From NCBI GenBank assembly GCA_964624635.1, contig CAZUXM010000006.1, positions 1 to 64,000 of the forward strand: a DNA stretch of 64,000 bases, given 5' to 3'. The translations under genes and the position numbers were made by a program. How positions within the stretch are numbered: position 1 is the first letter of the stretch; the number at the start of each line of letters is the position of its first letter. This DNA comes from JANWKQ01 sp964624635. Its GTDB lineage: Bacteria; Bacteroidota; Bacteroidia; CAIKAF01. Shown piece by piece: positions 8,715 to 17,416 of this stretch. The notes below the pieces were generated by a model. That model worked only from the letters and a program-made list of their open reading frames with translations. It was not told the origin of the DNA and ran no database searches.

Positions 8715-9589
8715 TAGAAGTTATCAATTACTCAAAAATCGATGTTAAGAAGTGGGATGCTTGTATTCAAAACAGCCCTCAAGGAAATATTTTTGGATTG
8801 TATAGTTCACTATCTGAAGCATGTGATGATTGGTTAGGATTTGTATATAACGATTATGAAGCAGTACTTGCGTTACCGTTAAAAAGGAAATTGGGTTTAT
8901 CATATTCATGGCACCCACAGTTTATGGGACCTCTTGGGGTGTTTGGGAATGATAAAAAAGCCATCACCGAAATATTCAAAAAACTATCATCTCAATCATG
9001 GTGGATAAAAATGTATTATTTGCAGGAACGTAAACCCACAAAGTTCTTAGTAAAAGAAAGAGTTTTTCAGAAGTTGAATATTAAGGAGAATATAGATGTG
9101 CTAAGAAAAAATTATAATGACAATACTAAACGTAACATCAAAAAGGCCGTGAAAGCACAACTATCAATAAAATATATTGAAAATGTGAATTTGGTATTAA
9201 ACACATTCAAGGAAAACAAAGGAATTGAAATTGATAATATTGACGAAAATTCCTATACTCTTTTAAAAAAACTGATGACTCATTGGAAAAAAAACAAATC
9301 AGGATACATTACAGCAGTTTATGATGAAGAGGAGTTAATGGCGATTGGTTTTTTTCTGGTTTGGAGAGATCAGGTAATATATTATAAAGGAGCCGTTACA
9401 CAACCGGGCAAAGAGTTTGGGGCAATGCATTATATGATAGATCACGAAATTGAGAAGTGTGCAGGCAAATATGGTGTATTTGATTTTGGTGGTTCCAATA
9501 CAGCATCAGTAGCCCGTTTCTATAAGGGTTTTGGTGGGGTAGACTATTCCTACTATGAATATGAATTCAAAAAATTTAAGATCATTTAG
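8711..9589 (+). CDS. FemAB/BioF2-like GNAT acyltransferase
   Basis: A 292-residue protein with a C-terminal BioF2-like acetyltransferase domain: LMAIGFFLVWRDQVIYYKGA and GVFDFGGSNTASVARFYKGFG are the typical core, and WHPQFMGPLGVFG near residue 70 matches the N-terminal half of the FemAB double-GNAT fold. Such enzymes transfer an aminoacyl or acyl group onto a sugar amine or peptide. I use the ATG at 8711, which overlaps the deacetylase stop; an upstream ATG in frame at 8669 would extend deep into the previous gene. Position after an AAC(3)-like enzyme and a deacetylase suggests it acylates the amine the deacetylase exposes (inference). Confidence 0.75.
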   Translation: MIEVINYSKIDVKKWDACIQNSPQGNIFGLYSSLSEACDDWLGFVYNDYEAVLALPLKRKLGLSYSWHPQFMGPLGVFGNDKKAITEIFKKLSSQSWWIKMYYLQERKPTKFLVKERVFQKLNIKENIDVLRKNYNDNTKRNIKKAVKAQLSIKYIENVNLVLNTFKENKGIEIDNIDENSYTLLKKLMTHWKKNKSGYITAVYDEEELMAIGFFLVWRDQVIYYKGAVTQPGKEFGAMHYMIDHEIEKCAGKYGVFDFGGSNTASVARFYKGFGGVDYSYYEYEFKKFKII

Positions 9590-9683
9590 CGGTCATTGCG
9601 TGTAAGTGGCTGGAGAGTGATGATAAATTGCCTATTACAATCGCTAAATTTGATTACCTTTATGGAGTTAAATTTCCACTATC

Positions 9684-10346
9684 ATGATTCATCTTTTTGC
9701 TAAGGAAAATAATATCATCAATAATTATATTGCTGAATTAAGAGACGTAGATGTTCAGAAGGACAGCCTGAGATTTAGAAATAACCTTAGACGTATTGGA
9801 CTTCAGATGGGATATGAAATCAGCAAAACCTTAAACTACACTTCTAAAGATATACAAACACCTTTAGGTATTGCTACGATGAATTTATGCAGTGATCAGG
9901 TAGTATTAGGAACCATTTTACGTGCAGGATTGCCATTGCATGAAGGGTTATTGGAAACTTTTGATAAAGCTGAAAACGCTATTATCTCAGCATATAGAAA
10001 ACACGATACCGAAAAAACTTTTAGTATAGAAGTTGAATACATGTCAGCTCCTTCTTTACAAAATAAAGTATTGATTCTTTGTGATCCTATGTTGGCGACT
10101 GGGATGAGTATGGTAANNNNNNNNNNAAGTTGCTGGAAAGTACTTACCGAAAAAAGGGGAATGCCTTTAAGTACTCATATTGTATCAGTAATTGCCAGCG
10201 AAGATGGATTAAACTATACCAGACGACATTTACCTGCTGATGTTCACTATTGGATGGGTGCTGTTGATCCTGAATTAAATGCTAAGTCATATATCATTCC
10301 AGGTTTAGGTGATGCCGGAGATTTAGCTTACGGGATTAAATTATAA
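9684..10346 (+). CDS. upp: Uracil phosphoribosyltransferase (interrupted by a 10-N gap)
   Basis: Pyrimidine salvage enzyme converting uracil and PRPP to UMP. Seen: the N-terminal RDVDVQKDSLRFRNNLRRIG and VVLGTILRAGLPLHEGLL, the PRPP loop VLILCDPMLATGMSMV, and the uracil-binding C-terminus YIIPGLGDAGDLAYGIKL. Length (about 220) fits the family. Ten N at 10117-10126 fall immediately after the PRPP loop; the frame is preserved across them in the sequence as given. The stop shares a base with the next ATG (TAATG at 10344), so it is probably cotranscribed with the membrane protein downstream. Confidence 0.93.
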   Translation: MIHLFAKENNIINNYIAELRDVDVQKDSLRFRNNLRRIGLQMGYEISKTLNYTSKDIQTPLGIATMNLCSDQVVLGTILRAGLPLHEGLLETFDKAENAIISAYRKHDTEKTFSIEVEYMSAPSLQNKVLILCDPMLATGMSMVXXXXSCWKVLTEKRGMPLSTHIVSVIASEDGLNYTRRHLPADVHYWMGAVDPELNAKSYIIPGLGDAGDLAYGIKL

Positions 10347-10828
10347 TGGAAACGAACTGGATTGAAACGATTATTGCGGCTCTTATAGCTTCATTTAAAT
10401 TTGCTATTACCGTTCCCTTCTTTATTATAAAAGAAGAATTAGGTTTTTGGGATTCAGTTTTATTTGGAATAGCCTCCGGAACTTTTGGAATCATCGTATT
10501 CATGTATCTAAGCTCTGGGATATTAAAATTTTGGAATTGGATAAAAAGAAAAACAGGGATATTTAAACGTAAAAAACCCAGAAAAAAATTCTCGAAAAGA
10601 AGTCGTAGAGCAGTAAAAATCAAAAATAAATATGGTCTTTTTGGTATTGCAGCGCTTACACCTATCATCATTTCTATTCCTATAGGCGTATTTATTGCTA
10701 CACGTTATTACAAGAACAAGAAAAAAGTTTTTCTCTACATGTTTTTGAGTGTATTGTTTTGGTCAATAATTTATGCCAGTTTTGGATCTACTATTCTCAA
10801 AATTTTTGATTCACTAAAAGTTGGTTGA
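10346..10828 (+). CDS. Small integral membrane protein of unknown function
   Basis: 160 residues with four hydrophobic segments (about residues 10-28, 38-58, 100-120, 130-150) split by a very basic cytoplasmic loop (KRKTGIFKRKKPRKKFSKRS). The second half (KYGLFGIAALTPIIISIPIGVFIATRYY) has the proline-rich re-entrant look of small transport or DedA-like proteins, but I recognise no family with confidence. It begins on the last base of the upp stop and its end overlaps the start of the nucleotidase gene by eight bases, so it lies inside a tight pyrimidine-related operon. Confidence 0.7.
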   Translation: METNWIETIIAALIASFKFAITVPFFIIKEELGFWDSVLFGIASGTFGIIVFMYLSSGILKFWNWIKRKTGIFKRKKPRKKFSKRSRRAVKIKNKYGLFGIAALTPIIISIPIGVFIATRYYKNKKKVFLYMFLSVLFWSIIYASFGSTILKIFDSLKVG

Positions 10829-11522
10829 TAAATCTAACATACAACAAATTTTTTTTGATCTGGATCATACCATTTGGGATTTCGAAACCAATTCTAAACT
10901 TGCTATCACTGAAATTTTTGACGAGTTTAATTTACCCCGGTTGGGTTTTTCTTTGGAACAATACATGCCCGTCTATTTAAGATGTAATGAATATTGTTGG
11001 GATCAATACCGGAAAAATTTGATGAATAAAGATTTGTTGAGACATCAACGATTTTATTTATCCTTTAAAGAATTTGGATATATTGATAGGCAACTGGCAA
11101 AAAAAGTGGGTAAAAGATATGTTGAATTAAGCCCATATAAAACATCTTTAATGCCCGGCTCGGTGGATGTATTAGAGTATTTGCACTCAAGATATCCATT
11201 ACATATTATTACTAACGGTTTTGAGGAGATTCAATACCTCAAGTTAAAAAACTCAGGGATTGAAAAATATTTCAAAAAAGTAATCACCAGCGAAAAAGTG
11301 GGGAAACGTAAACCTGAACCAAGAATATTTGAATATGCTTTAAAACAGATTAACTGTTTGCCTCAGCATGCTTTGATGATAGGAGATGATGTTAACACAG
11401 ATGTGAAAGGTGCCATTAATGTGGGTATTCCCGCCATTTGGTTTAATCATCATCAAGAAAAGAAAGAAGATTTAACCTTTCCGGTTATTCATCATTTAGA
11501 AGACCTAAAAGCACATCTTTAA
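10821..11522 (+). CDS. YjjG-type HAD phosphatase (pyrimidine 5'-nucleotidase)
   Basis: HAD superfamily hydrolase of 233 residues. Motif I is FFDLDHTIWDF (nucleophile and acid Asp pair), motif II is IITNG, motif III KVGKRKPEP, motif IV MIGDDVNTDV. The DLDHTIWDFETN N-terminus is characteristic of the YjjG/noncanonical pyrimidine nucleotidase group, which dephosphorylates nucleoside monophosphates. No ATG lies before motif I; the start is most likely the TTG at 10821, eight bases inside the upstream gene. The link with upp suggests pyrimidine nucleotide housekeeping. Confidence 0.85.
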   Translation: MVDKSNIQQIFFDLDHTIWDFETNSKLAITEIFDEFNLPRLGFSLEQYMPVYLRCNEYCWDQYRKNLMNKDLLRHQRFYLSFKEFGYIDRQLAKKVGKRYVELSPYKTSLMPGSVDVLEYLHSRYPLHIITNGFEEIQYLKLKNSGIEKYFKKVITSEKVGKRKPEPRIFEYALKQINCLPQHALMIGDDVNTDVKGAINVGIPAIWFNHHQEKKEDLTFPVIHHLEDLKAHL

Positions 11523-11627
11523 GTTATTAAATATCAGACTGTTTAAAATATTATGGCATTTTCGTAGGAATTATCTTGCCAACCCAATACCTTAGCACTT
11601 AATTGACCATTTAATTACGACATAGAT

Positions 11628-11840
11628 ATGGATAGCGTAAAAAAACAACTTAGATTTTTTAGGGTATTGATAGCTGTACTAGTAATTGTGGTTGCAGCTC
11701 AGTTCTCTTTTTTATTTAAAGTATTTGGGACCTCATCCGATACTGAACATAGTTATTTAAAGAAAGTAAGAGTTCTAGAACAACCCCGTAAAGTGATTGA
11801 TCCGGCGGTATCTGCTGCCATCAAATGGGTATTCAACTAA
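11628..11840 (+). CDS. Short single-pass membrane protein, unknown
   Basis: A 70-residue frame starting with ATG. It has a basic N-terminus (MDSVKKQLRFFR), one transmembrane segment (about 13-33, VLIAVLVIVVAAQFSFLF) and a charged tail (YLKKVRVLEQPRKVIDP). Codon use is like its neighbours. It stands alone between the nucleotidase and topA, with 105 bp before and 178 bp after. No family is recognised. Confidence 0.5.
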   Translation: MDSVKKQLRFFRVLIAVLVIVVAAQFSFLFKVFGTSSDTEHSYLKKVRVLEQPRKVIDPAVSAAIKWVFN

Positions 11841-12018
11841 ATTTTATATTATCATTTTGGTTCATAATCCTACGTTGATATATTATTTTATGGTCATTAA
11901 TCGACTGTAAATAAGGTTGTTATAATTTTTATTTAACGTATTTACCTTACCTGTGATTTGTGATTGATTACATTTTGTCATTTATTTGCGGGTATTTTTA
12001 AAACTTAAGTTCACACAA

Positions 12019-14712
12019 ATGGCAAAAAACCTGGTGATAGTTGAGTCGCCTGCCAAGGCGAAAACCATTGAAGGATATCTGGGAAGTGATTATACTGTAA
12101 AAAGTAGCTTTGGACATGTTAGAGACCTTAGCGAAAAAGGGATATCGATTGATATTAAAAATGGATTTACACCGGTATATGAGGTGCCAGAGGATAAACA
12201 AAAGGTTATCTCAGAACTTAAAAAAATTGCGCAAAAAGCTGAAACAGTATGGTTAGCATCCGATGAGGACCGCGAAGGAGAAGCGATTGCCTGGCATTTA
12301 AGTGAAAGTCTAGAACTGCCAATTAAAAAAACCAAAAGAATTGTATTTAACGAGATTACTAAAAATGCGATTTTAAAAGCAATTAATAATCCTCGTGATA
12401 TTAATTACGATTTAGTTAATGCACAACAGGCAAGAAGAATACTGGACAGATTAGTTGGGTACGAATTATCTCCTGTATTATGGAAAAAAATTCGTCCAAG
12501 TTTAAGTGCAGGAAGAGTACAATCAGTAGCAGTTAGATTAATTGTTGATAGAGAAAGAGAAAGAAACAAATTTAAAGTTGAGTCTTTTTACAGAGTAAAT
12601 GGAGTATTTACACCTAATAAAACGGTAAAATCATTCAAAGCAGAGTTGAATCAACGGTTTAAAACAGAAAAAGAAGCTGAGAAATTTTTAAATGCATGTA
12701 TATCACATTCATTTAAAGTAAATAATACCGAAACCAAACCTGCAACTAAAAGCCCCGCAGCTCCTTTTACTACGTCTACTTTACAACAGGAAGCGAACCG
12801 AAAGTTAGGATTCTCGGTAGCCAGAACTATGCAATTGGCACAGAAACTTTATGAAGCAGGTAAAATCACCTACATGAGAACAGATAGTGTGAACATGAGT
12901 GACTTTGCATTACAGGCATCACAACAAGCCATCAATGGAATGTTTGGTAAAGATTTTCACCAACAAAGAAATTATACTACTAAATCAAAAGGTGCACAGG
13001 AAGCTCACGAGTGTATCAGACCTACTGATTTTAATACTACTTCAGCAGGTGAAGATGCCAGTGCACAAAAATTATATGAGCTTATTTGGAAAAGAGCCAT
13101 AGCTTCACAAATGAGTGATGCCAAATTGGAAAAAACCAACATATATATAAGTACTCCTCAAAATGACTTGCAATTTGTTGCAAAAGGAGAAGTAATCAAA
13201 TTTGAAGGATTTTTAAAAGTATATCTTGAAAGCACCGATGAAGATGAAGAAAATGAAAATGATCAAACGCTTCCTCCGGTTAATAAAGGTGATGGATTGT
13301 CATATAAAGATATCATCGCTACTCAACGATTTACTCAACCACCTAGTAGATACTCAGAAGCTTCATTGGTAAAAAAATTAGAAGAATTAGGAATAGGTCG
13401 TCCTTCTACATATGCACCAACTATTTCTACCATTCAAAAGCGTCAGTATGTAGTAAAGGAAGAAAGAGAAGGTACTCAGAGGAATTATTCGATTTATTCT
13501 ATTTTGAACGGTAAACTTTCAAAAGAACAAAAAACCGAAACAACCGGTGCCGATAAAAATAAATTGTTTCCTACTGACATTGGTTCATTGGTAAATGATT
13601 TCTTGGTAGATAATTTTCCTAAAATCATGGATTTCCATTTTACGGCTAACGTAGAAAAAGACTTCGACGAAATTGCCAATGGTAAAATGCAATGGAATAA
13701 AATGATCAAACAATTTTATGGACCATTCCATGATAATATTGTATTAACCGAAAAAGAATCAAAAAGAGTTACTGGAAAAAGATTATTAGGTGTTGATCCT
13801 GCATCTAAAAAAAATATGTATGCATTAATAGGTCGTTTCGGTCCTATGATACAAATAGGAGAGATTGAAGATGAGGAGAAACCTAAATATGCCAGTGTAA
13901 GGGGTAATTTAAGCATAGAGTCTATTACATTAGAACAAGCTCTTGAATTATTTAAATTGCCAAAATCTGTAGGTAACTTCGAAGGTAAAGAAATGGTGGT
14001 AGGTGTGGGTCGTTTTGGTCCGTATGTTAGGCATGATAATAAATTTGTTTCTATTCCTAAGGGAACTGATCCTATGGATGTTGATGAAGCAAAAGCCATT
14101 GAGTTGATCAAGGCAAAACGTGAATCTGATCTCAACAGAATTATACAAAACTTTGAAAAAGATGATATCAAAGTATTAAGAGGAAGATTTGGAGCTTATA
14201 TTGCGCAAGGGAAAGAAAACTATAAAATTCCAAAAGGGGAGGAGCCTGCGGCACTAACCTTAATGAGGATTAAAGAAATTATTGCAGAAGCAGATGCAAA
14301 ATCACCGGCTAAAAAAGCAGCTAGTACTAAATCTAATAAAGCTGTAAAAGCGGCTAAAGGAAAGAAACCTGCTAAAAAAACAAAAGCACCCGCTTCAAAG
14401 CCGGAGCCTAAGGCAGCACCTAAAAAAGTAAAAAAATCAGCTACCAAGAAAAAAGCAGTAGCTGTTACATTGTCTCCTAAAAAGAAGCCGGCTGCTAAAA
14501 AGAAAGTGGCTCTGGCCGCAAAAAAAACAGCTAAAAAGCCTGTAAAGAAAACTGTAGCTAAAAAAGTTACCGTAAAAACAAAGGCTGCTCCTAAAAAGAA
14601 AGCTGTTTCTAAACCTGTTGGAAAGAAGAAAACTGCCCCTAAAAAAGTGGCTAAAACCGCCAAGAAAGCAGTAAAATCTACTAAAGCAACTAAGCCTAAA
14701 AAGAAAAAGTAA
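12019..14712 (+). CDS. topA: DNA topoisomerase I with Lys/Ala-rich C-terminal tail
   Basis: Type IA topoisomerase, about 897 residues, relaxing negative supercoils. The Toprim domain begins LVIVESPAKAKTIEGYLG and contains the metal triad (WLASDEDREGEAIAWHL). The catalytic Tyr is at about residue 285 (AGKITYMRTDSVN), with IGRPSTYAPTIS further on. Instead of zinc fingers there are repeated C-terminal modules (IGRFGPMIQIG, VGRFGPYVRHD, GRFGAYIAQGKENY). Residues from about 762 to the end form a histone H1-like tail of repeated K, A and P (AKKPVKKTVAKK and similar). The ATG at 12019 precedes the conserved MAKNLVIVESP; an earlier in-frame ATG at 11986 adds 11 unconserved residues. Confidence 0.97.
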   Translation: MAKNLVIVESPAKAKTIEGYLGSDYTVKSSFGHVRDLSEKGISIDIKNGFTPVYEVPEDKQKVISELKKIAQKAETVWLASDEDREGEAIAWHLSESLELPIKKTKRIVFNEITKNAILKAINNPRDINYDLVNAQQARRILDRLVGYELSPVLWKKIRPSLSAGRVQSVAVRLIVDRERERNKFKVESFYRVNGVFTPNKTVKSFKAELNQRFKTEKEAEKFLNACISHSFKVNNTETKPATKSPAAPFTTSTLQQEANRKLGFSVARTMQLAQKLYEAGKITYMRTDSVNMSDFALQASQQAINGMFGKDFHQQRNYTTKSKGAQEAHECIRPTDFNTTSAGEDASAQKLYELIWKRAIASQMSDAKLEKTNIYISTPQNDLQFVAKGEVIKFEGFLKVYLESTDEDEENENDQTLPPVNKGDGLSYKDIIATQRFTQPPSRYSEASLVKKLEELGIGRPSTYAPTISTIQKRQYVVKEEREGTQRNYSIYSILNGKLSKEQKTETTGADKNKLFPTDIGSLVNDFLVDNFPKIMDFHFTANVEKDFDEIANGKMQWNKMIKQFYGPFHDNIVLTEKESKRVTGKRLLGVDPASKKNMYALIGRFGPMIQIGEIEDEEKPKYASVRGNLSIESITLEQALELFKLPKSVGNFEGKEMVVGVGRFGPYVRHDNKFVSIPKGTDPMDVDEAKAIELIKAKRESDLNRIIQNFEKDDIKVLRGRFGAYIAQGKENYKIPKGEEPAALTLMRIKEIIAEADAKSPAKKAASTKSNKAVKAAKGKKPAKKTKAPASKPEPKAAPKKVKKSATKKKAVAVTLSPKKKPAAKKKVALAAKKTAKKPVKKTVAKKVTVKTKAAPKKKAVSKPVGKKKTAPKKVAKTAKKAVKSTKATKPKKKK

Positions 14713-14805
14713 TTAATACAGGGCTGTAGATATCTATTCATGCTAACCCATTTTGGCAATGAGTAGTTGCCTAATTTTACCAGTATAAACTAAGTTCCAA
14801 CTTAC

Positions 14806-15987
14806 ATGAATAACTGGGAAGAATTATTCGTACCTATAGGTAATTTTGTATTAGCTGAAGATTTTAACAGAAGCCAGCTTTCATCCAATATTGATTATTT
14901 CGGACTTAGTAAAGATTTCCCGGATTGGGATAAAAATGTTTATCACTTAGGAATTATAGGAGTAGGTTTTGATGATTCTGATTTAGCCGCGAATATCTAT
15001 AAAACGCCGGATAATGTTCGGTATTGGTTGTACCGATTATTCAAAGGGAATTATGATGTTAGTATTGCTGATTTTGGAAATTTATCAGTGAAAACATCAC
15101 TTGATGAGGTAGTGAATACCCTGAGTGATTTTCTGGTAGAGTTGATGTCACGTAGAATATTACCAATTATTATTGGTGGCGGAAAAGAGTTAGTATATGC
15201 TCAATATCTTGCTTACAAAAAGATTGGTAAGTTCTGTAATCTTGTAAATGTAAGTTCAACATTGGATTTTAAAGACGCTTCAGATGAATTAACTGCTTGG
15301 AATTTTTTAAGTAAGGTATTATCTGATTCTGATAATTTTTTATTCAATTACAGTAACATTGGATATCAAACCTATTTTACTCCTCCTGAGTTACTTGAGT
15401 TATTCAGAGGATTCAATTTTGAAATGCATCGTTTGGGTGAAGTGAGAAGTAAAATGGAAGATTCGGAACCAGTTATCAGGGATGCTGACTTTTTATGTAT
15501 GGATTTGGGAAGTGTAAAATATGCCGATGCTCCTAATTGTACATTTGCTACACCTAATGGCTTTACCAGTGATGAAATTTGTCGATTAGCTCGTTACAGC
15601 GGATTAAGTTATAAGATGAGTTCCGTTGGGTTTTATGGTATCAAACCTGATGGTAAAACACCATGGACTGATAATCATTTAATGGCACAATGTATATGGC
15701 ATTTCATTGAAGGATTTTATTTGCGTAAACCTGAATCTTTAGAAGTAGATGATCATCAGTACATGAAGTATACGGTAGCTTATCAGGGTTATCCGGACGA
15801 AATTAATTTCTATAAAAACAGGCTTACTGAAAAATGGTGGATGGCAGTTCCAGTGAGTGAAATTGGAATGGATAAATATCATATCAGAGAATATCTAGTG
15901 CCATGTAGTGAATCAGATTATACTATTGCCAGCATGAATGAAATTCCGGATCGTTGGTTACGTACATATAAAAAACTCAACCAATAA
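14806..15987 (+). CDS. Arginase/formimidoylglutamase-fold protein lacking metal ligands
   Basis: 393 residues with the ureohydrolase layout, but the Mn2+ sites are gone. Where the family has GGDHS this protein has GGGKE (residues 124-128); where the family has DAHxD it has NVSST (148-152); where the family has DxD it has DLGS (233-236). The framework around them (LPIIIGGGKELVYAQ, FLCMDLGSVKYADAPNCTFATPNGF) is conserved, so the fold should persist without hydrolase activity. It lies 93 bp after topA and 70 bp before the first porP/sprF gene on the same strand. A structural or regulatory role near the T9SS genes is an inference; automatic annotation as formimidoylglutamase would probably be misleading. 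Confidence 0.8.
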   Translation: MNNWEELFVPIGNFVLAEDFNRSQLSSNIDYFGLSKDFPDWDKNVYHLGIIGVGFDDSDLAANIYKTPDNVRYWLYRLFKGNYDVSIADFGNLSVKTSLDEVVNTLSDFLVELMSRRILPIIIGGGKELVYAQYLAYKKIGKFCNLVNVSSTLDFKDASDELTAWNFLSKVLSDSDNFLFNYSNIGYQTYFTPPELLELFRGFNFEMHRLGEVRSKMEDSEPVIRDADFLCMDLGSVKYADAPNCTFATPNGFTSDEICRLARYSGLSYKMSSVGFYGIKPDGKTPWTDNHLMAQCIWHFIEGFYLRKPESLEVDDHQYMKYTVAYQGYPDEINFYKNRLTEKWWMAVPVSEIGMDKYHIREYLVPCSESDYTIASMNEIPDRWLRTYKKLNQ

Positions 15988-16057
15988 TTCTTCTGCAACT
16001 TTTTATAATTCCTGAGTCTTCATAGTGTAGTAACACAAGTTTAATTTATTCAGGTTT

Positions 16058-17114
16058 ATGAAAAGATTTACCATTAGCTTAATTGCTATTATGGGTTTAT
16101 ATGCCCATGCATTTACCCAACAGGATCCGCAATTCACCATGTTTTATTTTAATAAAATGCTTTTTAATCCTGCCTATGCCGGAGCGAAGGAAGCCATTTG
16201 TGCTACGTTTATGGGAAGAGATCAATGGAATGGATTAGAAGGGGCTCCGCAAACCTATATGGTTACCGTTGATATGCCGGTAAAACTGCCAGGCAGAAAT
16301 AATTCATTAGGATTAGGCTTAACTACCTACGGTGATAAAATTGGCTTTCAGGGAGACAACGGATTAAGAGCAGCCATTGCATATAGAAAAGAAAATTTGG
16401 GCCCCGGACATTTATCAGTTGGGGTTGATTTTGGCTTCATGACTAAATCATTTAACAATTCAGCTACCTCTTGGATATTCCCGGCTGCACCGGAGCCATT
16501 ACCCAATTCATCTACCCCGGCTAGTTTCGTTTTCGATATGAATGCAGGAGTTTATTATCATTCTCAGCGTTTTTATGCAGGAGTTTCTTTATTACATATT
16601 ACTGGTTCTGATTTTTCGGGGATGAATATGAAACAGGCCAGACATATGTATTTTACAGGAGGATATACATTTTCATTGGGCAGAGGAAGCAGCCCATGGA
16701 AGTTAAATTCTAATCTTTTGGTACGTACAGATTTTGTAACAGCGAATTTTGATGCAAATCTTAATATCAAATCTCCGCTTACAGGTATTGTTACATCGNN
16801 NNNNNNNNAATCTTAATGCCATTTACGATATTAATGGTACTCATGGGGTATTTTTTGGAGGTACTTATCGATACATAGATGCAGTTGGATTAAATGTAGG
16901 ATATAACGGAACTTATCTTGATGGTAAATTAGGTGTAATGTTTGGATATAATTATGATATTGGTACGTCAAAGCTGCGAAGCTTTAATACGGGTACTCAT
17001 GAGATTATTCTAAGGGTTTGTTTTAAATTTCCCCATGGATGTGTTATATTTCCTCGTGATTGGTGGAAAAAATATGTGAACAGATATGGCGACGGTTTCC
17101 CACATAAACACTAA
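16058..17114 (+). CDS. PorP/SprF-type outer-membrane protein, copy 1 (contains a gap)
   Basis: About 340-residue member of the PorP/SprF family: signal peptide (MKRFTISLIAIMGLYAHAFTQ), the hallmark QDPQFTMFYFNKMLFNPAYAGAKEAICATF, then a 14-strand type barrel. PorP/SprF proteins help T9SS secretion and attachment of surface adhesins and interact with GldK. Ten N at 16799-16808 break the frame. Just before the gap AATCTTAAT occurs, and it recurs right after the gap; the paralogue at 17417 runs straight through this point (FDINLNALYDING), so the 33 bases after the first AATCTTAAT may be an assembly artefact. A second copy follows after 302 bp, then gldK. Confidence 0.88.
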
Positions 17115-17416
17115 CTCAAATGTGTAACCAAATTTTTATTATATGATTTTTAGCTTATTTATTTTTAGAGACTATTCTTAAAATCGGATTTTGGGGCGAA
17201 CTAACTACTGCATTTGCGTAAAGTCATAAATACTTGACACTTAGCCTCACTAATGTCGGAAAATTCACATTTTTTAAAAAATTAAAAAATTTATAATTAA
17301 TCTTTTAGTATATTATATTAACAATTGATTGTTAAACATTTGGTGAATTAATTATTTTTTTTGCCTATATTTACACTCTTAGTAGTAACTAAAGACACTA
17401 ATTTGAACGGAGTTAT
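17115..17416 (+). promoter_or_regulatory. Intergenic region with probable promoter for porP2-gldKLMN
   Basis: This 302-bp AT-rich stretch has no gene. A Bacteroidota-type promoter can be read: TTTG at 17339-17342 and TATATTTA at 17366-17373 (7 of 8 matches to TAnnTTTG), 23 bases apart, about 40 bases before the ATG of the second porP/sprF. This would uncouple the second copy and gldKLMN from the upstream genes. Confidence 0.4.

Noticed and set aside
13716..14171. A 151-residue minus-strand open frame
   Set aside because: It lies entirely inside topA on the opposite strand and has no recognisable domain.
14220..14759. A 179-residue minus-strand open frame rich in Phe, Leu and Ala
   Set aside because: It is the antisense of the Lys/Ala-rich topA tail; its composition is explained by AAA/GCT codons read backward.
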